NCBI GenBank assembly: GCA_030248215.1
Contig: JASANG010002845.1
Coordinates: 331,632-395,631 of the forward strand
Direction: 5' to 3'
DNA: 64,000 nucleotides
Source of the DNA: Enoplolaimus lenunculus
Lineage: Eukaryota; Nematoda; Enoplea; Enoplida; Thoracostomopsidae
This document shows positions 34,301 to 46,200 of the stretch, piece after piece. A program made the translations under genes and the position numbers. The notes under the pieces were generated by a model. That model searched no databases and was not told where the DNA came from. It saw nothing but the letters and a program-made list of their open reading frames with translations. Position 1 is the first letter of the stretch. Every line of letters begins with the position of its first letter.

Positions 34301-36525
34301 AAATAGTGTATAGCCATCATAACGGGTTAAATACGAGAAAACATGACTACTTCCGCCAAAGATTGCGAAAATTACAAGATGTATTAATTTGTGCTGTGCT
34401 CTATTAGCGTTAAATAACGCAAAGTTTAGTGCACAAACTACTGAAAAGTTGTACCGTAAACTGTTGTGTGTGACAATCTTCTTTGAAATTCATACACGTG
34501 GTTGATGATGTTGAAGTTGTTGCTGTTGGTGGTGATGGTGTTCTTGTTGTTGTTTATAGTATTTCTGAAAACAATTTAGATTGTTTAGTATGGTTGTATA
34601 TGAATGTTTTAGCATTGACAAATTGACTGGCGGCCTCTACTTAGGCGAGCTTGTCCGTCGGGTTCTCGATCAATTATGTGCAGACTCAGTGTTATTCGGT
34701 GGAGAGCGCTCTGAATATTTGTCGCTACCAGAACGATTCCCATCAAAATATATTGCAGAAATTTTAGCGTAAGTTCTAACAAACATTCTTTGCATATTTA
34801 CATTTTTGTGTGTGATGCGTGCAAAATTTTTGTGGTAGTAGGTGATAACTGTTGCACACAGACGCATTACCTGAATATTTCAACAAATATCGCTGTTTAA
34901 GACATTTCATCAAAATTGCGAGAGAGACAACAATAATCAGCATTTTGCAACATCGGTGTCATTTGGCAGCTATTCGCACTATTTTCGACTGAGATGACTA
35001 ATCAAGAAGTTATACTGAATTTAATTCCCATTTGATATTAAAACTGTTGTAAAGAGGAAGTTATGTCAATCCGTGGTAATGAAGTATCTGGCTCCGCTAC
35101 TTTTTGGTGCGGCCGCACTACGTTAACATGGTGTTATTTACTGGACCGCAGTTTCCATCAAGTGGAATAGTTAACGAAACTCAATTCAATTGAAATTTGT
35201 AGTTCATGTTGTCTACCAATATTTTAGAGATGAAGGAGGTGGTCATTTCAAGAACACACGACGAATCATAGATGAGCTCCAAATCGAAAATCACCGCACA
35301 TCTGACTACATTGTCATGCGCGAAGTTTGCCAAACTATATCGCGACGTGCAGCGTGTATAGTTGCCTCAGGTAACTGGTTGTGTATTTACGCACCGTGTA
35401 CAATAGTTTTGTGAACATTGCCAGTAGTACTTTTGCAACTAACGCAAGTAAGAGCTTTAATGACCTTTCTATCGCGGCAATATAGCCGTGATTGCTTCAG
35501 GGAGTCGGTGTTTATATTTAACAGATGCGCCCTTCCCAATAATTTTATCATCAGTGTTAGTTTAACTTCTGTAACTCAATTTGTTTACGAGAGCTTTTCA
35601 AAATGACTTTTTAACACAGGCCAATCAATGTTTGTTTCATTTAATCCCTGCAAAAACAGGGGTTCCATTTTTTTCTTCGGAGAATAACAAATTTAGAATG
35701 CTTTAAATTGGATTTGACTGTTAGCTTTATTAAACTAAACAAAGTAAGTTTTGCCTTTTTGGCACTCATGCAAGATCTTTATTTACACAGGTTAGTGTCC
35801 ATGGTTTTTTTATTTCTTGGAGAATGGAAAAACTGTGACAATTTCTTGAAGCTGTATAACACTCATAAAGTCTTTAGTGCATAGTTTATACGTACTGCTA
35901 AAACATAACCCAATTGTTATACCTCACTGTTAGTTTCAACTTGTTTATAGCCATCTGCGCAATTCTAAGAATAATCAAGAAGCCAAACGTCACAATCGGC
36001 GTTGGTGGTCATTTGTATCAGTACCATCCGACATTACGTGGTCTCCTGGAACGTGAAATCCGCGAGCTTTCGCCGTCATGCATGGTAAGTGCTTTATCAA
36101 TTGCAGAGTTGGGTATTCATATTTGACTAAAGTAAGGTTGAAATGATGAGTTTTTAATATAAAGTTCCAAATTGTTACATTTTTAAAATTTTGATAATTT
36201 TCGCGTCGTAGCAAGCAATCAAGTTTCTTCTTCTTAGATGCATTTTAATTTTTATTGGACGGTTAGTATCTTGTCTTTTGTATTACTTTCCAATCGGAAA
36301 GATGTTAACATTTTAAACATGTATATTGTATTGGATTGAATTGATTAGTAGTAATCGTTTGTTTTTCTTTAGTGGAATATCGTTGATAGTCCTGACGGAA
36401 CCGGCCGTGGTGCCGCACTAATCGCAGCTGTAGCAGAAAAACTGAAGCTTTCTGAAGGTGATACGGTTGGTCCACCAAGCGATATGGAAAGCGCGTCGTC
36501 GTCCGTTTCAGAACCTCCACTGTAA
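28327..36525 (+). CDS. Hexokinase-like protein, 11 exons, probable ATP-site-degenerate pseudoenzyme
   Basis: Exons: 28327-28383, 28517-28640, 30080-30231, 30486-30611, 31215-31304, 33405-33593, 33987-34099, 34613-34768, 35228-35370, 35951-36084, 36373-36525; 1,437 bases, 478 residues, all phases consistent. It begins MESLPQRVQEILAPFQISK. Family landmarks in order: MLPTFVPSLPDGT, LPLGFVFSYPC (S141), WWTKGF (T158, K159), IMNDTV (N194, D195, the catalytic base position), N222, VTEW (E252), GKQIIDKLTGGLYLGELVRR, and SPDGTGRGAAL. One-half hexokinases are about this length. The sugar-contact positions therefore persist. The phosphate/ATP motifs are altered: the usual LDLGGTNFR is MDLSGSGVR (68-76), GTGTN is GNGCN (218-222), EWGAFGD is EWEEYGN, and VDGT is VGGH (401-404). 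No ADP-binding motif is standard. Loss of kinase activity is an inference. A possible poly(A) signal AATAAA lies at 36844. Confidence 0.9.
30080..30231 (+). CDS. Hexokinase-like exon 3 (altered phosphate-1 loop, GC donor)
   Basis: It encodes SGKYLAMDLSGSGVRILMLS and ends GPGKQ. The donor is CAG|GCAAGT, a GC-AG intron. The next in-phase exon starts LFDFLADCLARF at 30486, which continues the hexokinase alignment exactly. A GT four bases downstream would shift the frame. The GGTN signature of the ATP-phosphate loop is replaced by SGSG here. Confidence 0.8.
31305..33404 (+). other. Hexokinase-like intron 5 with degenerate tandem sequence
   Basis: This is a 2.1-kb intron. Between about 31610 and 32230 short blocks such as CTGCAAAAGTTGAGG and CCTGGACACCCCC recur in diverged form. 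At 32226-32325 a 47-bp unit is doubled (TTTTCGTCAACCGGGTGACC ... GGTTGTGCTCGACC, then TTTTCGTCAACTGGGGGACC ... GGTTCTACTCGACC). No exon of the host gene is missing, because splice phases close across it. Confidence 0.55.
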
Positions 36526-39500
36526 AAACAGCTGCAGTATGTACCTATTTGCAGCGACCGACCGTAAACTGTTACATGTTACGTAATAGTTTAATGCATT
36601 AAATAAGCACAAATCATGACAATGTATACAACCCTGTAGCGCACGCGCTATTATTTTCAGTTGCATTAATGCTTCGTTCCGAATTTTGCACAACAGCTGT
36701 TTTTCATATATGAAACTTTTGCACAATTAAATTTAACTTGAAACAATCGTGAAAGCAATCGATTACTAAAATTTGCATTATTTGCAACTGAGACATATCA
36801 GTATGTGTATGGTTGTTTTACATTCGACGAATAATTAATATTTAATAAAAAATATAATGCAAATCATTTTAAGCAACGAGGTGATGACGGGTTTTTCATT
36901 GGAAGTGTTAGGACAAAATATGTTATAGAGCGTAAGTAAGATGGTAGTCTAAGTACATAAGTAAGATTGTAGTTTAAGTGTCATGTCATTTATTTTGCAA
37001 TTATGTAGAAAACTATTTGCGTAAGCACAACTGTAGCTGTACACAACTAAATCGTAAATCACAATGTTTGTCTGCGAATTTTGTTCGTTGTTCGAAATGA
37101 TAAATATACGTACTTCCAGAAGTTAATATTAAAACCCTCGTAAAAACAATATGAAAGCATAACATATTATAGGAAGTAATGCTGAATTAGCGTGATTAAG
37201 TTTAGGCTTTTGTTGAAATTTGCACTTAAATATCTAGCTCTGGCAACTGCCGGGGTCTGGATATTGAACTATCCGGGTCCGGTATTTTTTGGTATCCGGC
37301 TGAACATTGAGACATAGTATGCACAGCCTTTTTTAAATTTTCAGTGTGTGCGTAATTGGAGATATAAAATAAACGTCAAAATTTAATCGTGAGGGTAATA
37401 AAATATACAGCTGGAAGTCAGCAAGATATTTTGTCTATAAGAAACTCGTTATAACTGTGTGATATTCGCAGATCCTATGTAGATATCCAGCAGTCGAAAC
37501 TTGTGCGCACTACGCTCGGGTGTACGGTACTTTTACCACTGGCTGTGTTTAGTTTGGACTTTTTACAATATTCTACTACGCAAAGCACAATATTGTATTA
37601 CTGCATGAAATGACAAAATATTGAACCAATAATTCGATTGTTTCATAATAATTTATGTTATATTTCTGTTTCAAATGATAATAGATTTTGTTTTTGTTCG
37701 TTCAATGTACGTTTAACCGTAGAAGCATATAAACCAAAGGACGGTTAAGTACTCAGACAAATATGTGCATGGCAGACACGAGGCTATCCGTACTCCCAGA
37801 AAAATTATGCTAGCATTACAATACAACCACATTGACTATGTGTTGTTTAGGGATGTTACGGATGCTATTTTTTCAAAATACGCGGATGCGGATCTTCGGA
37901 CTCCACATCGGTGGATGTGGATGTTTTTGAAATTCTTGTTTCTCAACTTTCAGATTTGTTCGTCATGAATTGCACGTTTCAATGCACAGACCAAAATGTA
38001 TTTGAACTTTTTTAAAGAATATCACTAGTTAGCCCAATTCGCACCTGCTGCTCAATAAGCGTTGGCATTCTCTATATGTGTCGTGGTGTAAATTTTCATA
38101 AATGTGCGGGAAATAGTCTAATTGCTAAATAGCCGATTTCATGCTGTAGAGAGGAGAGAGAGGTGGTGGAATGCATGTTTTGGAAATCCGCAACATCCCT
38201 AATTTTGTTCTTTACAATGTCATTAAGGTATTCTTTCGGTCGCATTAAGATTGTTTATAAAACTTTGGTGTGTTTAAATAAAGCTTAATATAAACTGGAA
38301 TTAATTAACAATTCAATTTGGCACACTATCTTCGTACAGTTTAAGTAAAAATTGTTCGAGTTTAGTCGATGTTTTAGTCGTGACGTTATTGTTATATTGT
38401 AATTCTTGAAATTTTTGTATGTCATCACAGTAGTTTTTAGTATTTGAAATATTCATGTTAGAAGCGAAGAGTCAAGCCATAACAACCATAAACGGTTATT
38501 ATTTTAAGACAACCGTTAGTTTCAATAACTTATTTCAAACAGAAAGGCTAGGGACTCGGCAGCTTTTTGCATTGCTGGTGCCAGTATTTATGAACCGTGT
38601 CAAAATCATCGCAGGATGGCAAGAAAAGTTTGGATTCGAATCCAGCAAGGTTCGGAAATTCCTGTATGTATGTGTTTACAAAATTGAGCTAGGACAGACT
38701 GAATCATTTTTCGAGAAGTTTTAGCACTTGCGGTTCGAACCTCAATTCATATTTCAGTAAAATTTGGTTTCGGTGATTCAAAATTCACATGTTTCTATTG
38801 CTTTCATAACATTAGGTTTGCTGAACCGACGCGTCAAACTGCTGTCAGATGAGAATATTTTTCAAAGTCAAAGTTCGGAATTAAACAAGTCGTGTTTTCA
38901 GTGCCATCCTGTATTACCGATGACGGTAATTCGGCACATCCCGAGATATCGCATATAATTTAATAGCGGTTGTTGTTTAATCTATCATAAGCACTAAGCT
39001 GAACAACCCATGAACTACGGCATTAGTTCAAATTTCTTGGTATTGGCTGTTCACACAGGTAGGCATCAGCCATTGTTTGTTTTGATTTTTTCAAATTCCA
39101 AATGTTATGATCAAGAGTAGATAATGACAAGAGTGTGCAACTCTTGAGGTCCCGCATGGTACAAAATGTACCACTGGGTGTTGCGTTTTTGGCAGAATCC
39201 CATTGCTTAGGGTGGTCGCTATAACATGAATACCTCTAAATTAAACCATAACGGGAGTTTGTTTGACGCCGCATGCAAAAAGTGACATTGTTTGCACCGG
39301 TTGTACCCCCTCTAAATAAAAAAGAGGTAAGGCTAAAACAACGCGTGCCGCGTACATTCTTTTGTAGACAGAATGTGCCCAGTTGCACACTCTTATTAAA
39401 TTGCGATTATCCACTCTTGGTATAACGCATCAAAAGTCATTATATTTATAAATTTGTATATTCCGGTTTGCAATTGGGTTGCCATGTACGTTTTATCTTC

Positions 39501-40926
39501 ATTATACTTTGGACGTCTGCATGCCTTAAACATGTTTAGGTATTGTGTTTTTTCGTAAAAAATGTTATTTATCTTGTATTAGTATATATATTCGTAATTA
39601 GCTTGTGAGCCTTTACAAAAGTTGCCGTTGTAACACGCACAAAACCATTGTTACTAAAGTCGAAAATTTTTAAATTTGCAGTATAAAATAATGAGTGTTC
39701 ATCACTATTCTCAAAAGTGCGAACCAACACATGTGATAAGTTGTAATTTCTACTAAGCACACTGGGGCTGAAAGTTTGTGACATTGTTTTTGTTTACATA
39801 TATACCTACAGTTGTATTGGAAGCAGGATACAACCGAAACAGTGTCTTTGGCTTTGGCAGATCATCGAGCTCTGGATCTGGTAATATTTTTGCCGGAGGT
39901 TCCGTTAATAACGTAGGTAACTTTTAGAGTATCAAACTTCTGGTGGCATGGGTTCGTTCGCAACTGCATCCGTTGTAAAAAATATAGTGTGCATCAAATC
40001 AAGATGAAAAACGGAGCCAGAATTTTCTGGCATGAAAAGCTAGATCCGAACCTGAACCTGGGATGTTTCCCAATCATAAACCTGACCGTGAATGGCTAAA
40101 ATACCTGTATCGGGGTGTGAAATTTTTCGTAATATAATCCTGAACGTTGGCCTGGAGTACTCCACCAATAAAACATCTGTTAGTTTATGAACGAAAATCA
40201 AAGTCAAGCACCTCTGATTGCACGTATTTATATCGTGTAAACGCACTATACGCGTATTTTTACATTACGTTACAACGAAAAATAATACAAAAAGGGGTGT
40301 TTGACGCGATAAATTTTTTGTTTCAATCTTAAAATTTGAGCGGAGGTATACACCATTCCAAAGCGAACCAATGTATGTTTAAGTGATGCCGGTCTGATCA
40401 AAATGTTCGTCATGTACAAGCCAGTTGAAAAAACTTCGCGAGTGCAGCGTGTGAGAAACGACATTTTCTGTATTAATTCCAGTAAAAAAATCTTAATTTA
40501 CAACGTTCCATAAGAAATACTTTTGCAAAAGATCATTCAATTGCTGACATTTTGTCCGGGTATATTTTCGTAATACCCGAACCCGGCATGTTCTGTTGTG
40601 AAAACCCGGACCTGGAATTTCGCAGTCAAAATCTGCGAAAATACCCAAACCTGGATGCAACAGCACGATGGAAGAAAATTCAAGTAACAGCGGAACTTTT
40701 GGAAATAATGAAATTTTTCGTTTTTTAAAGTTGTGCATCCTTTGAGTTTTTTCTAACCGGGGATTTTGAAAAATTTGATAAACAATTGTCCAGATTTTCA
40801 AGATTTCTTTGACAACGCTGCAAAACTCAACGTTTTTTCAATTTGGCTTCACCTCATCTAGTAATTTGGTAAAGTTTGTTGTCCTTCAGCTTACGTTTTT
40901 CTCACCTCTGGTTGTATCCTGGTCGG
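36526..40926. other. Intergenic region, no gene recognised
   Basis: It starts with the 3' UTR of the hexokinase-like gene (AATAAA at 36844). The rest is AT-rich with degenerate GGATCCGG/CCGGGT patches near 37245-37300, 39830-39900, 40040-40075 and 40550-40640. Short ORFs (for example 38455-38724) show no family resemblance and no splice context. Confidence 0.5.
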
Positions 40927-41059
40927 CCCATGTAAAGATCAGGGGCGGAACGTTTTTCTGAACAGTAAACATAAGGTTTAGACTATTTTTGTTTTGCTTA
41001 GGCGTAGGCTTAGAAATATACTTATAATACTGTTCCGCCCCTGTTCTTTACATTGGTCC
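40927..41059. mobile_element. MITE, 133 bp, with matching 8-bp flanks
   Basis: The left end is CCCATGTAAAGATCAGGGGC then GGAAC. The right end, reverse-complemented, is GGACCAATGTAAAGAACAGG then GGCGGAAC. CTGGTCGG flanks both sides (40919-40926 and 41060-41067), fitting an 8-bp target duplication of hAT type, although two G could belong to the repeat. The interior has TTAGGCGTAGGCTTAG, like the related copy at 23600-23800. Confidence 0.7.
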
Positions 41060-41067
41060 CTGGTCGG

Positions 41068-42230
41068 AAGTGTTAATGAAATTTGCAGATGTGTAAGTAG
41101 TAATACCGGTCCCACGGCGGGGGTATTACTACTTGTGTATGCTGAGTAAAATCAATTTTTGTGGAAACTTGAGCGTGATGAAGTGTATATATCAAGGTTT
41201 GAAAACAACTTATAAACAAAATAGTAGCATGCGTTCCCCTGTTCCAAGAATATTGGACATTTTGCACAATTTGGGTTATTTGTTACAGAGCCGTGACCAC
41301 TGCCTACTAAACAACTAAAAAGTCAGAACCATTAGGCCGTATAGTCAGTGGTTTCGCTGAGTTTGTTGCTGGCTTTGGGTCAATTTTTGTAGCCTAACTG
41401 TCGGAAAATTTCAAAAAAGATTTAGAAATCTTGACCGCGCAGTACAGGTCACTGCTAAAATTTGGTTCATCTCTTGGCACAGTTTGCGTACCTCCTTGCA
41501 TTGGCAGATAGAGATATGAAAATTTACTGGCAAATGTACATACGCTATTCATACACAGTAATACTTTCTGAAATTTATACCAGCCCGTTGAAATTTTGCG
41601 CCTAGGCATCTAAAAATGTTCGTTTTGAGACAATCAACTGGTTCCACAAATTCATTGTTGAACTGGAGCTTACATCGACTTTGCCATATTGCAAATTGAG
41701 CATTTTCAATAAAGTTAAAAACGCAGTGCTTCTAACGCGGAATTTTTCGCACAAAAATAAATTAGATATTTCTAATCACTGATTTGCTGTACCTGCAAAC
41801 AATGGTGAGTCAGTAGTAAAATGGGCTACACGATTATGTGTACAGCGCTTTCAAACGTAGTTTATAATGTAAATTCCGCATCGGGCTTTCAGTAAACTTG
41901 GTTTTTACCCACTCTCAAGACCTACTTACATAACTGGCATCTATATATATACTCCTAACAAATTGCTCCACATCACATCACGTTGGCACACAGAATCATA
42001 ATCAAGCTGTAACTAAATGAATATCTGTTTCAAGTAAAAATAAAATCGGTTTCTCTTTCCGTTATAAACCTGGCTCCACCTGGTCTCTTTTAGAATTTAA
42101 GTTAGGCTTAGGCGTTCCTACAAAGCGGAAAAACGTGAAAAATCGATGTTATAGCGGCTACGTCCGCAATGTGAAGCTTATCGGGGGCCCTGCGAAGCCA
42201 TTGAATATTGTTTAGGCTATGTCAGCACCA
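41068..42230. other. Intergenic region, no gene recognised
   Basis: An inverted pair GTAGTAATACCGG/CCCGCCGTGGGACCGG... lies near 41095-41135 (AGTAGTAATACC against GGTATTACTACT, a 12-bp stem). Otherwise no structure or coding signal. Confidence 0.4.
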
Positions 42231-42254
42231 ATATGGTGCTCATTATGTTGTTGG

Positions 42255-42320
42255 CGTTGTAACTATTGTTGTTGTTGTTATTATTATTGTTGTTGTTATT
42301 GTTGTTGTTGTTTTTGTAGA
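42255..42320. repeat. Interrupted (TTG/TTA)n trinucleotide repeat
   Basis: TTGTTGTTGTTATTATTATT then GTTGTTGTTATTGTTGTTGT. The Cys/Tyr-rich frame across it is a repeat artefact. Confidence 0.8.
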
Positions 42321-43022
42321 TTTTCATATCTTGTAATCGAAAGGATCACTGGTAAAGCTGTTCACCACCAATCCATAATCTTAAAAATTTCGATGCATCC
42401 ATTTTTTCCCTAGAAATTTTAAAACGACAAATATATATGCAGGTCTCAATTGTTGGCAGAATAAAACTTTTGAAACTTATACTTCAATACCCGTTTTCTG
42501 CTTCCGTTATTTTTATCACTATCCGTTTACACCCTGACCATGATATAAATATTTCACCCAGGTGCTGTATACAACTTTAGGAAAAACTGCATTCATATGA
42601 AACCAAGTTCTCAAAACGACAAAAATTCTCCACCTCGTCTGAATTTACAATGAATTAAGCCCAATTTTATTTTTTGTAGAAATTCGGTACATTGGACTAT
42701 TTAATTTGTCTGCGAGAAAGTCCTTTAATTTTTTTAAAAATGTTCAAAAAATTTCTTCCAACTGAGAAGTCTTTATGTAACATTTAACTCTGTAAACTTT
42801 CACTCTTGTAAACGTTTCTGAAAATCCAATCCCACCATTTCCAGGGATTAAAAATAAAATATTTTGTTTTACTGCATTGGCGCTTGATGGGAAAACGTCT
42901 TTTATCTTTTATACGTCCATTTTCGTTCCTTAATTTTTATCCGTTTCCATTATCCGTTTGCAGTTTTACACCTCGATATCCAGTGATTAACTGCAGTAAT
43001 AATATTTCGACACAAAAAGCAA

Positions 43023-43028
43023 TTTATT
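43023..43028 (-). terminator. Candidate poly(A) signal of the Slingshot gene
   Basis: AATAAA on the minus strand, about 250 bases beyond the stop codon at 43277-43279. It is the best-placed candidate but a common hexamer in AT-rich DNA. Confidence 0.4.
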
Positions 43029-43276
43029 GACCGTTTAATATATTTACATATACCTAAAACGCATGGCAATCAAGTTAAAGTTAAAACAAGCAAAGGTAAG
43101 CTAAATATATGTCTTGTCTTGCAATCCGCAACATTGCAGTCATATCGCATCCAAAGCGCCGTTTACAGCAATTCGTTATATGTGAATACTTCATTAATGT
43201 CAACCTTTAGTTTCATTTCACTTTTGATGAGTGAAATTCAACACGAAGTATGTATGCTGCCACTTAACGCTAAACG

Positions 43277-46200
43277 TTATCGATCGCTCAACTTGTTTGG
43301 TTTACCCGACACGTTAGAGTATATTATATTAACATCTTCGTGTTTTGATCCGTGTTCGACGCCCAAATCATTCGAGAGCCGCAAACTACTTTCTGGACAC
43401 TTTTCAAGACCTGTAAAAACAGTTTTTCCGGCAGAAGCATCCTGGTTTTTTGCAGCGTTGCTGGACTTAGACTCAGTTGCCACTCCACTACTGAACTCAC
43501 CAGCCGCCGGCTCAAACACTCCAACCAAAGATCGTACCATATTTTTCGATGAATTTGAATCTTGTAGCACTGACTCAAAGCTTAGCGAAACCATGCCTGT
43601 GCTGTCAAACAAATTTTGCTCTTTGTTGTCGTCAATTGAATTTCCTGATGCCAGCGACTGGGTTGCTTGAGAAATATGACTCGATCTTGCCTGCTCTTGC
43701 AAACTAATAGTTTCGCCATTATTCGAATCTTTTCGATGGAAATGCAGCCGATCTTGTGTTGTCTGCAAACACGATGGTATACCCTTTTTTACATTTACTG
43801 ACTTCACCGCTAACGCTGCGTATGAGGCATCCATTGCCAAATCATCCGTTAATTTGTTGGCAAACCTTGAATACGTGCTACTGGACCTTGGCCTACCTTG
43901 TAGACAATCGTCACAGTCACTCGATTTTAATGTTTCCACGCCACTCAACGGCGGAGCTGATTCAGCTTGACTTACTACCGCGTCCAACATCCTACCCACA
44001 GGCGTAGTGGTTTCCGCTTTCGTAGTTCTGAATCTATTATCCTCTGAAACACTAGCAACCACTGATATATTACGTGTTGTTTTTTCTCCAGATGGTCTCA
44101 CTGACGTTTGTTCAAGATGTGATTTAATTCTTCTAACCGTTCCAGCAAACGGACTTCGTTTGACCAGAGGTGACGACAAAAACGCCACAGTACTACTGCC
44201 AATAGCTCCAGTCGGAACTGAACCTGTTATCAACCCACCGGCAACTTCCAAATTCGACCAATCTCGTGTGTTGTGTCGCTCGTCTGCGGGCGCAGACATG
44301 CGAGTCCCGTGCCGTCTCACTATTAACTGCTTTAGCTTAGGTTGCTGCTGCTTATTCGATTCGCTTTTGGGAAGACTAGTCGCCTTTGGTGCTGCTTGCA
44401 ACGCGGCTTCAATTGCTCGAAAACGTTCTGTGTTCGCCTGCGAAAGCTCAGGAACTTCAAAATCATCGTATCTTCTCTCATCATCTGGATCGATGATGCC
44501 ATCCCCATTTTTAATATTTTCACAGGATTTATCGGTAATTTGCACGCTCGATGTCCTATCTGTTAAACAATCGCTTGTCCCTATGTGGGTTACTACCTTG
44601 CAATTTGATTCATTGGCCTTTGACTTCCTATTAGCTGCAGCCTCGGCCAACATTTGTGGTGTTCTGGGTGGAATCTTAGGACGCCCTCCACTCGAACCCG
44701 TTACTATAGTATCTTTGGCGCGATGAGTTACCTTCGTGTTTTTCGATAAACTTGGAGGGAAAGCTGATTTTGAAAGTTGCGTTTTGGAACCGTGGAAAAC
44801 ACTGGTAACCCCAGAACCGGCAGGTTTGTTTAGACAACCCTGCGTACCATTTTGAAATTCAACATTGTTCGAAATCGTGCCACTATCACAGTTCTTTAAA
44901 TAAAACTTGCTATTCGTCTTTGTATTTTTACCATTTAGGCAAGAATTACCACGTTCGGGCATTGAACAGCCATCTTGCGAGAAAAACTTTGAATTTGAAT
45001 TCAGGGATTTTGAACTAGATGCAGTTGATCTTTGATTATCAGGTTTTGACATATTATCTGATTTGCGCATAAAATTCGGCTCTGTTGTATAAGTGGACGA
45101 TGATGTAAATTGAGCACTACTTGTGTCTGAAATGCAGATTTTAGGCACACATTTTATAAAGTTAACTTACACTATGGTGAATCAACTATGTTTAAATACT
45201 CACTAAACATCTCTATACACCGAAAATGCTAGTTGGTCTAAGTTAAATAAAATTACTGTAATCAACAAAAAATTGTTATGCGTACCCGAATTTCTGCGTA
45301 AAAACCGATCCAAAAAGTGAGGCATCCCACATGTTTTTCGTAGCAGCAATTTTCCAGACTTTCGAAAACCACTTTCGTTCAATGTTTTAACTGCTTCATT
45401 GTCTGCAGCTGGAGCTTTCAAGTGCAAACCTAAAACACAAAAAGTTATAATACGACGTAGTATAATATGGAAAATAATTAACGTTAGCTACACGCATTTA
45501 TAGAAAGACTGAAATCGTCTTTTATAATGACTGCCTCGATTAATACCTTCGTAACATAAATCAGGCATAACAGTGCTGCAAGTTAACAAAATGTGCATAT
45601 TGGCTTTTTGTACATATTTTACACAAACGCTTGCGACCAGGTGAAATCTTACAAGAACAAAATACACTAGCGCATGTTACATTTTTATCTTCATTCTTCC
45701 ACGATTAAATGGTGAAGTGTTGCTGATGGTGACTTAAAAATTTCAAAACTCACTCAGAACCGAGCACGAAACGTGTCAGTAAACCAAAAACGCAATAATG
45801 TTCTGTATTAATACACTACAGATATTCAAACGGATGTAATTATTCATGGTGTCTTACCGTAATACTCATCACTAGCAAGCAAACTTCTATCGGGCGAACC
45901 ATAACTTTTGTTTAGAACCAAGTCACAGCAGCTGTTCGCTTTAAGACTGCGCAACAAACACAATGTATTCGATTGTAGCGGTTTAACTGTATTATTTGTG
46001 TTTTTCAGTGAGTTTCCATTTAATTGAAATGACTCAGCCAAAAATTTAACCTAAAATATGAAAAACACAACATTGTGTTTACAGAGCGTAGAAGTTTGCA
46101 ACAACGATTTATCTGTATTCCCGTGAACAAATTCTAATAAAAAATCATAGCAATAACTCTGGGCAAGATGGTTGCTCGTTACACTCACCTTTCCAGATGT

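Noticed and set aside
42219-42413. Cysteine-rich small protein ORF
   Set aside because: The Cys/Tyr run is a translation of an interrupted TTG/TTA trinucleotide repeat.
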